From: Rhodoferax sp.
GTDB lineage: Bacteria; Pseudomonadota; Gammaproteobacteria; Burkholderiales; Burkholderiaceae_C
Assembly: GCA_023231075.1 (NCBI GenBank)
Contig: JALNWC010000105.1
Coordinates: 1 to 7,852, forward strand
Length of the DNA stretch: 7,852 nt
Reading direction: 5' to 3'
The first letter of the stretch is position 1. Every line of letters begins with the position of its first letter. Under the pieces are notes generated by a model. The model did not search any database. It was not told the DNA's origin and saw nothing but the letters and a program-made list of their open reading frames with translations. Position numbers and translations under genes: made by a program. Positions 1 to 5,730 of the stretch are shown here, one piece after another.

Positions 1-133
1 GATCCGGCCGATGTGCAGCGCTGGTTCCGTGCGCAAGCATTACCCGGTGTCAGGACTTGAGCCCGGCCTGGCGCTGGCTTTTGGGCGCATTGGATAACAT
101 CCCGCATTGATTTGAATTTTGATCTCATCCTGA
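1..133. other. Region upstream of uvrB; no identifiable gene
   Basis: Two short + strand frames are open from the left edge. One closes with TGA at 58-60 after 19 codons, the other with TGA at 108-110. Either could be the tail of an upstream gene, but neither shows a recognisable motif and they are too short to decide. Minus-strand ATGs at 106, 100 and 90 give no recognisable protein start. I see no convincing sigma-70 promoter for uvrB, no LexA-type CTGT-N8-ACAG box and no good Shine-Dalgarno before the ATG at 134. UvrB may be read from a promoter further upstream. Confidence 0.3.
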
Positions 134-2254
134 ATGTCTGAAACCCTGTCCCTGGCCGTGAGTGACGCTGCCGAGCACCCGCGCGCCGGCACCTTTGTGC
201 GCTACCCCGACTCGCCTTTCGAGCTGTACCAGCCCTATCCGCCCGCCGGCGACCAGCCCGAGGCCATCAATCAGTTGGTCGAAGGCGTCAAGGACGGCGA
301 AGTGTTCCAGACCCTGCTGGGCGTGACGGGTTCGGGCAAGACCTTCACCATGGCCAACGTGATTGCGCGGCTCGGACGGCCCGCCATCGTGTTCGCGCCC
401 AACAAGACGCTGGCGGCGCAGCTGTACAGCGAGTTCCGCGAGTTCTTTCCGAACAACGCGGTTGAGTATTTCGTCAGCTACTACGACTACTACCAACCCG
501 AGGCCTATGTGCCGCAGCGCGACCTGTTCATCGAGAAGGACTCGGCCATCAACGAGCACATCGAGCAGATGCGCCTGTCGTGCACCAAGAGCGTGCTGGA
601 GCGCCGCGACGTGGTGATTGTGGCGACTGTCTCGGCAATTTATGGCATCGGCCAGCCCGAGGCCTACCACCAGATGGTGATGACGCTGCGTGCGGGCGAC
701 AAAATGGGCCAGCGCGACATGATTGCGCAACTGGTGCGCATGCAGTACCAGCGCAACGACGTCGATTTTTCGCGCGGCGCGTTTCGCGTGCGCGGCGACA
801 CCATCGACATTTTTCCGGCCGAGCACAGTGAGATGGCGATCCGCGTCGAGCTGTTTGACGACGAGATCGAGAGCCTGCAGCTGTTCGACCCGCTGACCGG
901 GCGCATCCGGCAGAAAATTCCGCGTTTTACCGTCTACCCCAGCAGCCATTACGTGACCCCGCGCGAGCAGGTGCTGTCAGCGGTGGAGGCGATCAAGATC
1001 GAGCTGGCGGAGCGCATCAAGGAGTTTGTCAGCCAGGGCAAGCTGGTGGAAGCGCAGCGCATCGAGCAGCGCACCCGGTTTGACCTGGAAATGCTCAGCG
1101 AAGTCGGCCACTGCAAGGGCATCGAAAACTATTCACGGCACCTGAGCGGATCGGCCCCCGGTGAGCCGCCCGCCACGCTGACCGATTACCTGCCCAAGGA
1201 CGCGCTGATGTTCCTGGATGAATCCCATGTGCTGATCGGCCAGTTCGGCGGCATGTACAACGGCGACCGCTCACGCAAGACCACGCTGGTCGAGTACGGT
1301 TTCCGGCTGCCCAGCGCGCTGGACAACCGGCCGCTCAAGTTCGAAGAGTTTGAGACCAAGATGCGCCAGGCCATCTTTGTCTCGGCCACGCCGGCCCAGT
1401 GGGAAAAAGACCATGCCGGTCAGGTGGTGGAGCAGCTGGTCAGGCCCACGGGCCTGGTCGACCCCGAGGTCGAGGTGCGCCCGGCGACCAGCCAGGTCGA
1501 CGACGTGCTGCAGGAAATCCGCATCCGCGTCGACAAGCACGAGCGCGTGTTGATCACCACGCTGACCAAGCGCATGGCCGAGCAGCTCACTGATTATTTG
1601 AGCGACAACGGCGTCAAGGTGCGCTATCTGCACAGCGACATCGACACCGTGGAGCGGGTCGAGATTTTGCGCGACCTGCGACTGGGCACCTTTGACGTGC
1701 TGGTGGGCATCAACCTGTTGCGCGAAGGGCTGGACATTCCCGAGGTGTCGCTGGTGGCCATTCTGGATGCCGACAAGGAAGGTTTTTTGCGCTCCGAGCG
1801 CTCCCTGATCCAGACCATCGGCCGCGCCGCCCGCAACCTGGAAGGGCGGGCCATTTTGTACGCCGACAAGGTGACAGAGTCGATGCGCAAAGCCATCGAC
1901 GAGACCCAGCGCCGCCGGGTCAAGCAGGTGGCGCACAACCTGGCGCACGGCATCACGCCGCGCAGCATCGTCAAGGAAGTGCGCGACCTGATTGACGGGG
2001 TTTACAGCGAAAAGGCCGGCAAGGAGGCCGAAAAGCTGGAGCGCGATGCCCTGCAGCGCGCCCAGGTGGAAGACATGAGCGAGAAAGACATCTCGCGCGA
2101 AATCAAGCGCCTGGAAAAACTCATGATGGAACACGCCCGCAACCTGGAGTTCGAGAAAGCCGCGCGGGTGCGCGATCAGCTGGCCATTTTGAAGGAGCAG
2201 GCCTTTGGCGCCTCCGGTGGCGACCACGTGCTGGTCGGGGTGCTTGGAAAATAA
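134..2254 (+). CDS. uvrB: UvrABC excinuclease subunit B
   Basis: UvrB is the damage-verifying ATPase/helicase of nucleotide excision repair. It is loaded on DNA by UvrA, then recruits UvrC for the dual incision. The 706-residue protein shows the full family layout. The Walker A motif GVTGSGKT is at residues 63-70. The tyrosine-rich beta-hairpin that inserts between DNA strands is at about 112-127 (YFVSYYDYYQPEAYVP). The DESH (DEAD-type) box is at 362-365, the SATP motif at 417-420 and motif VI (QTIGRAARN) at 560-568. A C-terminal UVR motif that contacts UvrC covers about 651-686. E. coli UvrB has 673 residues; most of the excess is about 25 extra residues before the conserved PSGDQPEAI-like segment (here PAGDQPEAI, 37-45). 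The ATG at 134 is the first in frame but has a poor Shine-Dalgarno, so the exact start is less certain than the identity. It is followed by the isc operon with no clear terminator between. Confidence 0.98.
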   Translation: MSETLSLAVSDAAEHPRAGTFVRYPDSPFELYQPYPPAGDQPEAINQLVEGVKDGEVFQTLLGVTGSGKTFTMANVIARLGRPAIVFAPNKTLAAQLYSEFREFFPNNAVEYFVSYYDYYQPEAYVPQRDLFIEKDSAINEHIEQMRLSCTKSVLERRDVVIVATVSAIYGIGQPEAYHQMVMTLRAGDKMGQRDMIAQLVRMQYQRNDVDFSRGAFRVRGDTIDIFPAEHSEMAIRVELFDDEIESLQLFDPLTGRIRQKIPRFTVYPSSHYVTPREQVLSAVEAIKIELAERIKEFVSQGKLVEAQRIEQRTRFDLEMLSEVGHCKGIENYSRHLSGSAPGEPPATLTDYLPKDALMFLDESHVLIGQFGGMYNGDRSRKTTLVEYGFRLPSALDNRPLKFEEFETKMRQAIFVSATPAQWEKDHAGQVVEQLVRPTGLVDPEVEVRPATSQVDDVLQEIRIRVDKHERVLITTLTKRMAEQLTDYLSDNGVKVRYLHSDIDTVERVEILRDLRLGTFDVLVGINLLREGLDIPEVSLVAILDADKEGFLRSERSLIQTIGRAARNLEGRAILYADKVTESMRKAIDETQRRRVKQVAHNLAHGITPRSIVKEVRDLIDGVYSEKAGKEAEKLERDALQRAQVEDMSEKDISREIKRLEKLMMEHARNLEFEKAARVRDQLAILKEQAFGASGGDHVLVGVLGK

Positions 2255-2280
2255 CCTTATTTAATTACTGAACAGTCTAC

Positions 2281-2315
2281 TTACCCGAGTAAAACGCTTG
2301 GTTTTTGGTTATACT
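2281..2315 (+). promoter_or_regulatory. Predicted isc operon promoter with IscR type-1-like operator
   Basis: A good -10 hexamer, TATACT, lies at 2310-2315, which would put the transcript start near 2322. The -35 region (about 2287-2292) does not match consensus. Overlapping it, 2281-2305 matches the E. coli IscR type 1 site at about 18 of 25 positions, with the consensus taken from memory. The left half (TTACCCGAGTAAAA) fits well and the right half (CGCTTGGTT) poorly. In E. coli, [2Fe-2S]-IscR represses its own operon by binding such sites over the promoter. The position here fits the same autoregulation, but that is inference. Confidence 0.55.
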
Positions 2316-2322
2316 GAACCAC

Positions 2323-2356
2323 GTTGTCACAGTCAAATATCAATTTGATCGACAAC
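2323..2356 (+). promoter_or_regulatory. Hairpin in the iscR leader
   Basis: The arms GTTGTC (2323-2328) and GACAAC (2351-2356) are exact complements. Inside them TCAAAT (2333-2338) pairs with ATTTGA (2343-2348) around a 4-base loop. If transcription starts near 2322, this hairpin forms at the extreme 5' end of the operon mRNA, ahead of the iscR Shine-Dalgarno at 2365. It may protect the 5' end. A role as a protein-binding DNA palindrome is also possible. Confidence 0.35.
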
Positions 2357-2364
2357 AAAACATC

Positions 2365-2369
2365 AGGAG
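2365..2369 (+). promoter_or_regulatory. Ribosome-binding site of iscR
   Basis: AGGAG lies 7 bases before the ATG at 2377. This decides the iscR start: the frame is open back to a TTG at 2305, but that TTG overlaps the predicted promoter and would add 24 residues absent from IscR proteins. Confidence 0.85.
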
Positions 2370-2376
2370 TGTTGCC

Positions 2377-2913
2377 ATGCGTTTAACTACCAAAGGCCGT
2401 TTTGCGGTCACTGCCATGATTGATCTGGGCTTGCGCCAATCGGCGGGCCCGGTCACGCTGGCCGCCATCAGCCAGCGTCAACAAATTTCCCTGTCCTACC
2501 TGGAGCAGCTGTTCGGCAAGCTGCGCCGCAACGCGCTGGTGGAATCCACCCGCGGCCCCGGTGGCGGCTACACGCTGGCGCGCTCACCCGCCGATATTAC
2601 CGTGGCCGAGATCATCACCTCGGTCGACGAGCCCATTGACGCGACCCAGTGCGGAGGCAAGGAAAACTGCCTGGGCGAAGGCGCGCGCTGCATGACCCAC
2701 GAGCTGTGGGCTTCGCTGAACGTCAAGATGGTCGAATTCCTGGACTCGGTCAGCCTGCAGAAGCTGGTGGACGAGCAGCTGGCCAAGGGCTTCCAGATGG
2801 AAGAAAAACCCAACCTCAAGCGCGCCATTTCCAGCATGCCGGCCATGAAGCCCCTCCGTGTCAATGCCCCCAATTCGGTGTTTGCGCTGGGTTCCAGCTT
2901 CGCCAAAATGTAA
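2377..2913 (+). CDS. iscR: Iron-sulfur cluster assembly regulator IscR (Rrf2 family)
   Basis: IscR is a winged-helix transcription factor whose [2Fe-2S] state reports Fe-S sufficiency and represses the isc operon. The 178-residue protein begins MRLTTKGRFAVTAM, as in E. coli (MRLTSKGRYAVTAM). The recognition helix and wing (SLSYLEQLF and RGPGGGYTL) span about residues 38-67. The cluster ligands expected from E. coli (Cys92, Cys98, Cys104, His107) are here Cys92, Cys98, Cys105 and His108, so one extra residue sits between the second and third Cys. The last 40 or so residues are unlike the E. coli tail, which is variable in the family. The gene sits first in the operon, 28 bases before iscS, which fits autoregulation through the upstream operator. 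Identity is secure; the exact targets are not visible here. Confidence 0.97.
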   Translation: MRLTTKGRFAVTAMIDLGLRQSAGPVTLAAISQRQQISLSYLEQLFGKLRRNALVESTRGPGGGYTLARSPADITVAEIITSVDEPIDATQCGGKENCLGEGARCMTHELWASLNVKMVEFLDSVSLQKLVDEQLAKGFQMEEKPNLKRAISSMPAMKPLRVNAPNSVFALGSSFAKM

Positions 2914-2941
2914 TCAACACCTTCAGACAAGAGACTTCAAC

Positions 2942-4162
2942 ATGGACAGCACCCCCCATTTCCCCATTTACATGGACTACAGCGCCACCAACCCCTGTGA
3001 TCAGCGGGTGGTGGACGCCATGATTCCGTGGCTGCGCGAGCATTTTGGCAACCCCGCCTCACGCAGCCATGCCTGGGGCTGGGAGGCCGAGGCCGCCGTG
3101 GAAAACGCCCGCGAACAGGTGGCGGCCCTGATTGGCGCCGACCCGCGCGAGATCGTCTGGACCTCGGGCGCCACCGAGTCCAACAACCTGGCGCTCAAGG
3201 GCGCAGCGCACTTTTACCAGTCCAAGGGCAAACACCTCATCACGGTCAAGACCGAGCACAAGGCCGTGCTCGACACCTGCCGCGAACTGGAGCGCCAGGG
3301 CTTCGAAGTGACCTACCTTGACGTGCAGGCTGATGGCCTGGTCAATCTGGAGGCCTTCACGGCCGCCATTCGCCCCGACACCATTCTGGCCAGCGTGATG
3401 TACGTCAACAATGAAATTGGCGTGATCCAGGACGTGGCGGCCATTGGCACCATCTGCCGTGAAAAGGGCGTCATTTTTCATGTGGACGCCGCCCAGGCGA
3501 CCGGCCGCGTGGCTTTTGACATCAGCAAAATGCCGATTGACCTGATGAGCCTGACGGCCCACAAAACCTACGGCCCCAAGGGCGTGGGCGCGCTGTTTGT
3601 GCGGCGCAAGCCGCGTATCCGTATCGAGGCGCAAATGCACGGCGGGGGTCACGAGCGCGGCATGCGCTCGGGCACGCTGCCCACGCACCAGATCGTGGGC
3701 ATGGGCGAGGCTTACCGCATCGCCAGGGAAGAAATGGCGCTGGAGCTGCCCAAGATCCAGGCGCTGCACGACCGCATGATTGCCGGCCTGCAAGACGTGG
3801 AGCAGGTGTTCATCAACGGCCACCTGACGCAGCGCGTGCCGCACAACCTGAACATGAGCTTCAACTATGTCGAGGGCGAGTCCTTGATCATGGGCATCAA
3901 GGGCCTGGCGGTGTCAAGCGGCTCGGCCTGCACCTCGGCCTCTCTGGAACCCAGCTACGTGCTGCGCGCCCTGGGCCGCAGCGACGAGCTGGCGCACAGC
4001 AGCCTGCGCATGACCATTGGCCGCTGGACCACCGAAGAAGAGATTGACTACGCGGTGGCCACCATCAAGGAAAACGTGGCGCGCCTGCGCGAGCTCAGCC
4101 CGCTGTGGGACATGTACAAGGAAGGCATCGACATATCCACGATCCAGTGGGCAGCGCACTAG
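2942..4162 (+). CDS. iscS: Cysteine desulfurase IscS
   Basis: IscS is a PLP enzyme that removes sulfur from L-cysteine, yielding alanine and an enzyme persulfide, and passes the sulfur to IscU and other acceptors in the cytosol. The 406-residue product matches the E. coli length (404). The PLP-stacking His is H106 (KTEHKAVL). The ring-binding Asp is D182 in HVDAAQ, the Schiff-base Lys is K208 in SLTAHKTYGPKG, and the mobile catalytic Cys is C330 in SSGSACTSASLEPSYVL. The C-terminal end, IDISTIQWAAH, corresponds to the E. coli IscU-docking tail. The frame is open back to 2858 inside the end of iscR, but the ATG at 2942 has an AAGAGA site 7 bases upstream (2929-2934) and gives the usual length. 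The N-terminal DYSATNPCD has N and C where E. coli has T and V; this is not at an active-site position. Confidence 0.98.
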   Translation: MDSTPHFPIYMDYSATNPCDQRVVDAMIPWLREHFGNPASRSHAWGWEAEAAVENAREQVAALIGADPREIVWTSGATESNNLALKGAAHFYQSKGKHLITVKTEHKAVLDTCRELERQGFEVTYLDVQADGLVNLEAFTAAIRPDTILASVMYVNNEIGVIQDVAAIGTICREKGVIFHVDAAQATGRVAFDISKMPIDLMSLTAHKTYGPKGVGALFVRRKPRIRIEAQMHGGGHERGMRSGTLPTHQIVGMGEAYRIAREEMALELPKIQALHDRMIAGLQDVEQVFINGHLTQRVPHNLNMSFNYVEGESLIMGIKGLAVSSGSACTSASLEPSYVLRALGRSDELAHSSLRMTIGRWTTEEEIDYAVATIKENVARLRELSPLWDMYKEGIDISTIQWAAH

Positions 4163-4184
4163 TCGCATGGGCATGCAGCACCTA

Positions 4185-4203
4185 AGGCTGTCATTGCGGA
4201 CTT
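4185..4203. repeat. Truncated tandem copy of the iscS-iscU palindromic element
   Basis: Bases 4185-4203 match 4208-4226 at 18 of 19 positions, differing only at 4200/4223. The shared exact part is AGGCTGTCATTGCGG. The copy stops where the full element's first hairpin would close, so it cannot form that hairpin by itself. It looks like a partial duplication of the left end of the neighbouring element, with a 23-base period. Confidence 0.7.
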
Positions 4204-4210
4204 CCATAGG

Positions 4211-4283
4211 CTGTCATTGCGGGCTTGACCCGCAATCCATGCACCCTGAATTCATGGATGCCGGATCGAGTCCGGCATGACAG
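4211..4283. repeat. 73-bp palindromic element able to form a cloverleaf
   Basis: Four exact inverted repeats are nested. The outer stem is CTGTCAT (4211-4217) with ATGACAG (4277-4283). Arm 1 is ATTGCGGG (4216-4223) with CCCGCAAT (4229-4236). Arm 2 is ATCCATG (4235-4241) with CATGGAT (4253-4259). Arm 3 is ATGCCGGA (4258-4265) with TCCGGCAT (4271-4278). The arms abut, sharing a base pair or two at junctions. No frame through it continues a gene. It resembles the short interspersed palindromes (GTCATTGCGGGCTTGACCCGCAAT type) that I recall from many proteobacterial genomes, which suggests a dispersed non-coding repeat inside the operon. It is not a tRNA: it lacks the conserved T-loop and a 3' CCA context. 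Confidence 0.75.
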
Positions 4284-4330
4284 TCTCTCTACTTCGGCAT
4301 GGCAATCGTTTTTAGTCTGACAAGACAAAC

Positions 4331-4335
4331 AGGAG
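4331..4335 (+). promoter_or_regulatory. Ribosome-binding site of iscU
   Basis: AGGAG lies 7 bases before the ATG at 4343. It is one of the two strongest Shine-Dalgarno sites in the window (with iscR), which fits high independent translation of the scaffold after a 180-base spacer. Confidence 0.85.
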
Positions 4336-4342
4336 AAGCAAA

Positions 4343-4741
4343 ATGGCATATTCAGAAAAAGTGGTCGATCACTACGAACATCCCCGCAATGTGGGCTCTT
4401 TTGACAAGGGCGACGAGTCGGTGGGCACCGGCATGGTCGGCGCGCCGGCCTGTGGCGACGTGATGAAATTGCAGATCAAGGTCAACCCCGAAACCGGTGT
4501 GATCGAAGACGCACGCTTCAAGACCTACGGCTGCGGTTCGGCCATCGCTTCGTCGTCGCTGGTCACCGAGTGGGTCAAGGGCAAGACGCTGGAGCAGGCC
4601 GCTGCGCTAAAAAACAGCGAGATCGCCGAAGAACTGGCGCTGCCACCTGTCAAAATCCATTGTTCGATTTTGGCCGAAGACGCCATCAAGGCGGCCGTCA
4701 ACGACTACCGCCAAAAACACGCCGAAGCGCAAACCGCATAA
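4343..4741 (+). CDS. iscU: Iron-sulfur cluster scaffold IscU
   Basis: IscU is the scaffold on which [2Fe-2S] clusters are built from IscS-derived sulfur and iron before transfer to apo-proteins. The 132-residue protein (E. coli 128) starts MAYSEKVVDHYEHPRNVGSF. The three cluster cysteines are C37 (APACGD), C64 (TYGCGS) and C107 (KIHCSI). D39 and H106, which modulate the cluster, are present. The chaperone recognition motif LPPVK is at 100-104, matching the HscA/HscB genes downstream. A clear AGGAG precedes the start. It is followed 20 bases later by iscA. Confidence 0.98.
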   Translation: MAYSEKVVDHYEHPRNVGSFDKGDESVGTGMVGAPACGDVMKLQIKVNPETGVIEDARFKTYGCGSAIASSSLVTEWVKGKTLEQAAALKNSEIAEELALPPVKIHCSILAEDAIKAAVNDYRQKHAEAQTA

Positions 4742-4761
4742 ACAAAACCGACTGATTCATC

Positions 4762-5085
4762 ATGGCTGTGACGCTGACCGAAGCCGCTTCCCGGCACATC
4801 ACCCGCTACCTGAGCAAACGTGGTCAGGGCGTGGGCGTGCGACTGGGTGTCAAAACGACCGGGTGTTCCGGCATGGCCTACAAGCTGGAATACGTCGACG
4901 AGATCGGCCCGGAAGACATGGTGTTCGAGGGTTTCGGCGTCAAGGTGCTGGTGGACCCCAAAAGCTTTGCCTACCTGGACGGTACCGAGCTCGACTTTGT
5001 CCGCGAAGGCCTGAATGAAGGCTTCAAGTTCAACAACCCCAAGGAACGTGACCGCTGCGGTTGCGGCGAGTCTTTTCGTGTGTAA
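4762..5085 (+). CDS. iscA: A-type Fe-S carrier IscA
   Basis: IscA is a small HesB/IscA-family carrier that accepts Fe-S clusters or iron and delivers them to targets, especially [4Fe-4S] enzymes. At 107 residues it has the E. coli length, with the three invariant cysteines at C35 (TTGCSGMAY), C99 and C101 (RCGCGESF). The start follows iscU by 20 bases and has no clear Shine-Dalgarno, so translation may be coupled to iscU. The last codons, which specify SFRV, form the left arm of a stem that reaches the hscB ribosome-binding site. By position in the operon it is IscA rather than ErpA or SufA. Confidence 0.97.
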   Translation: MAVTLTEAASRHITRYLSKRGQGVGVRLGVKTTGCSGMAYKLEYVDEIGPEDMVFEGFGVKVLVDPKSFAYLDGTELDFVREGLNEGFKFNNPKERDRCGCGESFRV

Positions 5086-5113
5086 AGCTCGCTACGCTTT
5101 CCATCACGAAAAG
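5072..5113 (+). promoter_or_regulatory. Stem joining the iscA 3' end to the hscB Shine-Dalgarno
   Basis: CTTTTCGTG (5072-5080, last codons of iscA) is exactly complementary to CACGAAAAG (5105-5113). G-U pairs can extend it by two (5071 with 5114, 5070 with 5115). Inside, AAAGC (5084-5088) pairs with GCTTT (5096-5100). The right arm covers AAAAGG, the likely Shine-Dalgarno of hscB. A ribosome finishing iscA would melt the stem, so it could couple hscB translation to iscA. No U-run follows, so it is not an intrinsic terminator. Confidence 0.5.
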
Positions 5114-5124
5114 GTGTCTCTCAA

Positions 5125-5646
5125 TTGAAATCTCTCCAATCTGACGATTTTGAGCTGTTTGGCCTGGAGCGGCGCTTTGCCCAGGACCGGGCCGGGCTGG
5201 ATGCGCGCTGGAAAGACCTGCAGCGTCAGGCCCACCCCGACAAGTTCACGGCTCAGGGCGCTGCGGCCCAGCGCGTTGCCATGCAGTGGTCGGTACGCAT
5301 CAACGAGGCCTACCAGCGCCTGAAAAACCCGTTGAAACGCGCCGCCTACCTGTGCGAATTGCACGGCGCGCCAGTCAATGCCGAAAACAACACCGCCATG
5401 CCCGCGTCTTTTTTGATGCAGCAAATGCAGTGGCGCGAAGAACTGGACGAGGCGCAGAGCGCCCGGGACCTGGACCGGATCGGCCAGCAGTGCCGCCAGG
5501 CCGAGCGCGACGTACTCAATAAAATCGGGCAATTGCTGGACCAGGCGCATGACTACGCAGCTGCCGTGGCGCAGGTCAGGGCACTGATGTTCATCGAGCG
5601 CTTTGCTGCCGATGTCAACGACCGGCTTGACCGGCTAGAAACCTAA
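5125..5646 (+). CDS. hscB: Fe-S assembly co-chaperone HscB (J-domain protein)
   Basis: HscB binds IscU, delivers it to HscA and stimulates HscA ATPase activity, helping release the cluster. The 173-residue product (E. coli 171) has an N-terminal J domain with HPD at residues 37-39. A C-terminal three-helix domain follows. FLMQQM at about 97-102 and the MFIERF segment at about 155-160 lie where E. coli HscB contacts IscU. The start appears to be TTG at 5125, preceded by AAAAGG 8 or more bases upstream. No ATG or GTG upstream in this frame gives a better match, and the next in-frame ATG (5281) would remove the J domain. The Shine-Dalgarno is within a predicted stem. The gene lies 39 bases after iscA and 84 before hscA. 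Confidence 0.95.
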   Translation: MKSLQSDDFELFGLERRFAQDRAGLDARWKDLQRQAHPDKFTAQGAAAQRVAMQWSVRINEAYQRLKNPLKRAAYLCELHGAPVNAENNTAMPASFLMQQMQWREELDEAQSARDLDRIGQQCRQAERDVLNKIGQLLDQAHDYAAAVAQVRALMFIERFAADVNDRLDRLET

Positions 5647-5661
5647 ACATTCAAAATTCAG

Positions 5662-5709
5662 CTGGCATTGCGGACCCCGGATCAAGCCCGGGGCCAGCCC
5701 GATCCGCAA
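5662..5709. repeat. Palindromic element between hscB and hscA
   Basis: CCCCGG (5675-5680) pairs with CCGGGG (5688-5693) around a 7-base loop. Left of it, TTGCGGA (5668-5674) is complementary to TCCGCAA (5703-5709). CTGGC (5662-5666) can alternatively pair with GCCAG (5693-5697). The left end GCTGGCATTGCGG resembles GCTGTCATTGCGG of the iscS-iscU element, so this may be a degenerate relative. The frame of hscA runs open through it back to a TTG at 5668, but that extension is repeat-derived. Confidence 0.6.
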
Positions 5710-5730
5710 ACCCTGTCTGCTTTACCCATC

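Noticed and set aside
1..133. LexA-controlled promoter for uvrB
   Set aside because: No CTGT-N8-ACAG-like palindrome is present in the visible upstream sequence; regulation from further upstream cannot be excluded.
125..949. Long minus-strand open frames opposite uvrB, iscS and hscA (such as 125-949, 1271-2227, 3059-3844 and 5737-7551)
   Set aside because: They are antisense shadows of well-conserved genes in high-GC DNA; the translations show no family motifs and have biased His/Arg/Gln composition.
2249..2262. AAATAA-CC-TTATTT palindrome at the uvrB stop as a terminator
   Set aside because: The stem is all A/T with a 2-base loop and no G/C core; it would not work as an intrinsic terminator.
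2305..2376. Extended N-terminus of IscR from TTG at 2305
   Set aside because: It would start inside the promoter -10 region; the ATG at 2377 has an AGGAG site and matches the IscR N-terminus.
4225..4253. Internal promoter for iscU based on TTGACC at 4225-4230
   Set aside because: No acceptable -10 at 16-18 bases, and the hexamer is just the loop and arm of the palindromic element.
4211..4283. tRNA gene, because the element can fold as a cloverleaf
   Set aside because: Arm lengths are wrong (8-bp arms abutting, no D-loop GG or T-loop GTTCNAN pattern, no acceptor end), and the sequence is that of a dispersed palindrome.
4311..4329. Small GTCT/AGAC hairpin just before the iscU ribosome-binding site
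   Set aside because: Only four paired bases plus a bulged A/T extension; easily expected by chance.
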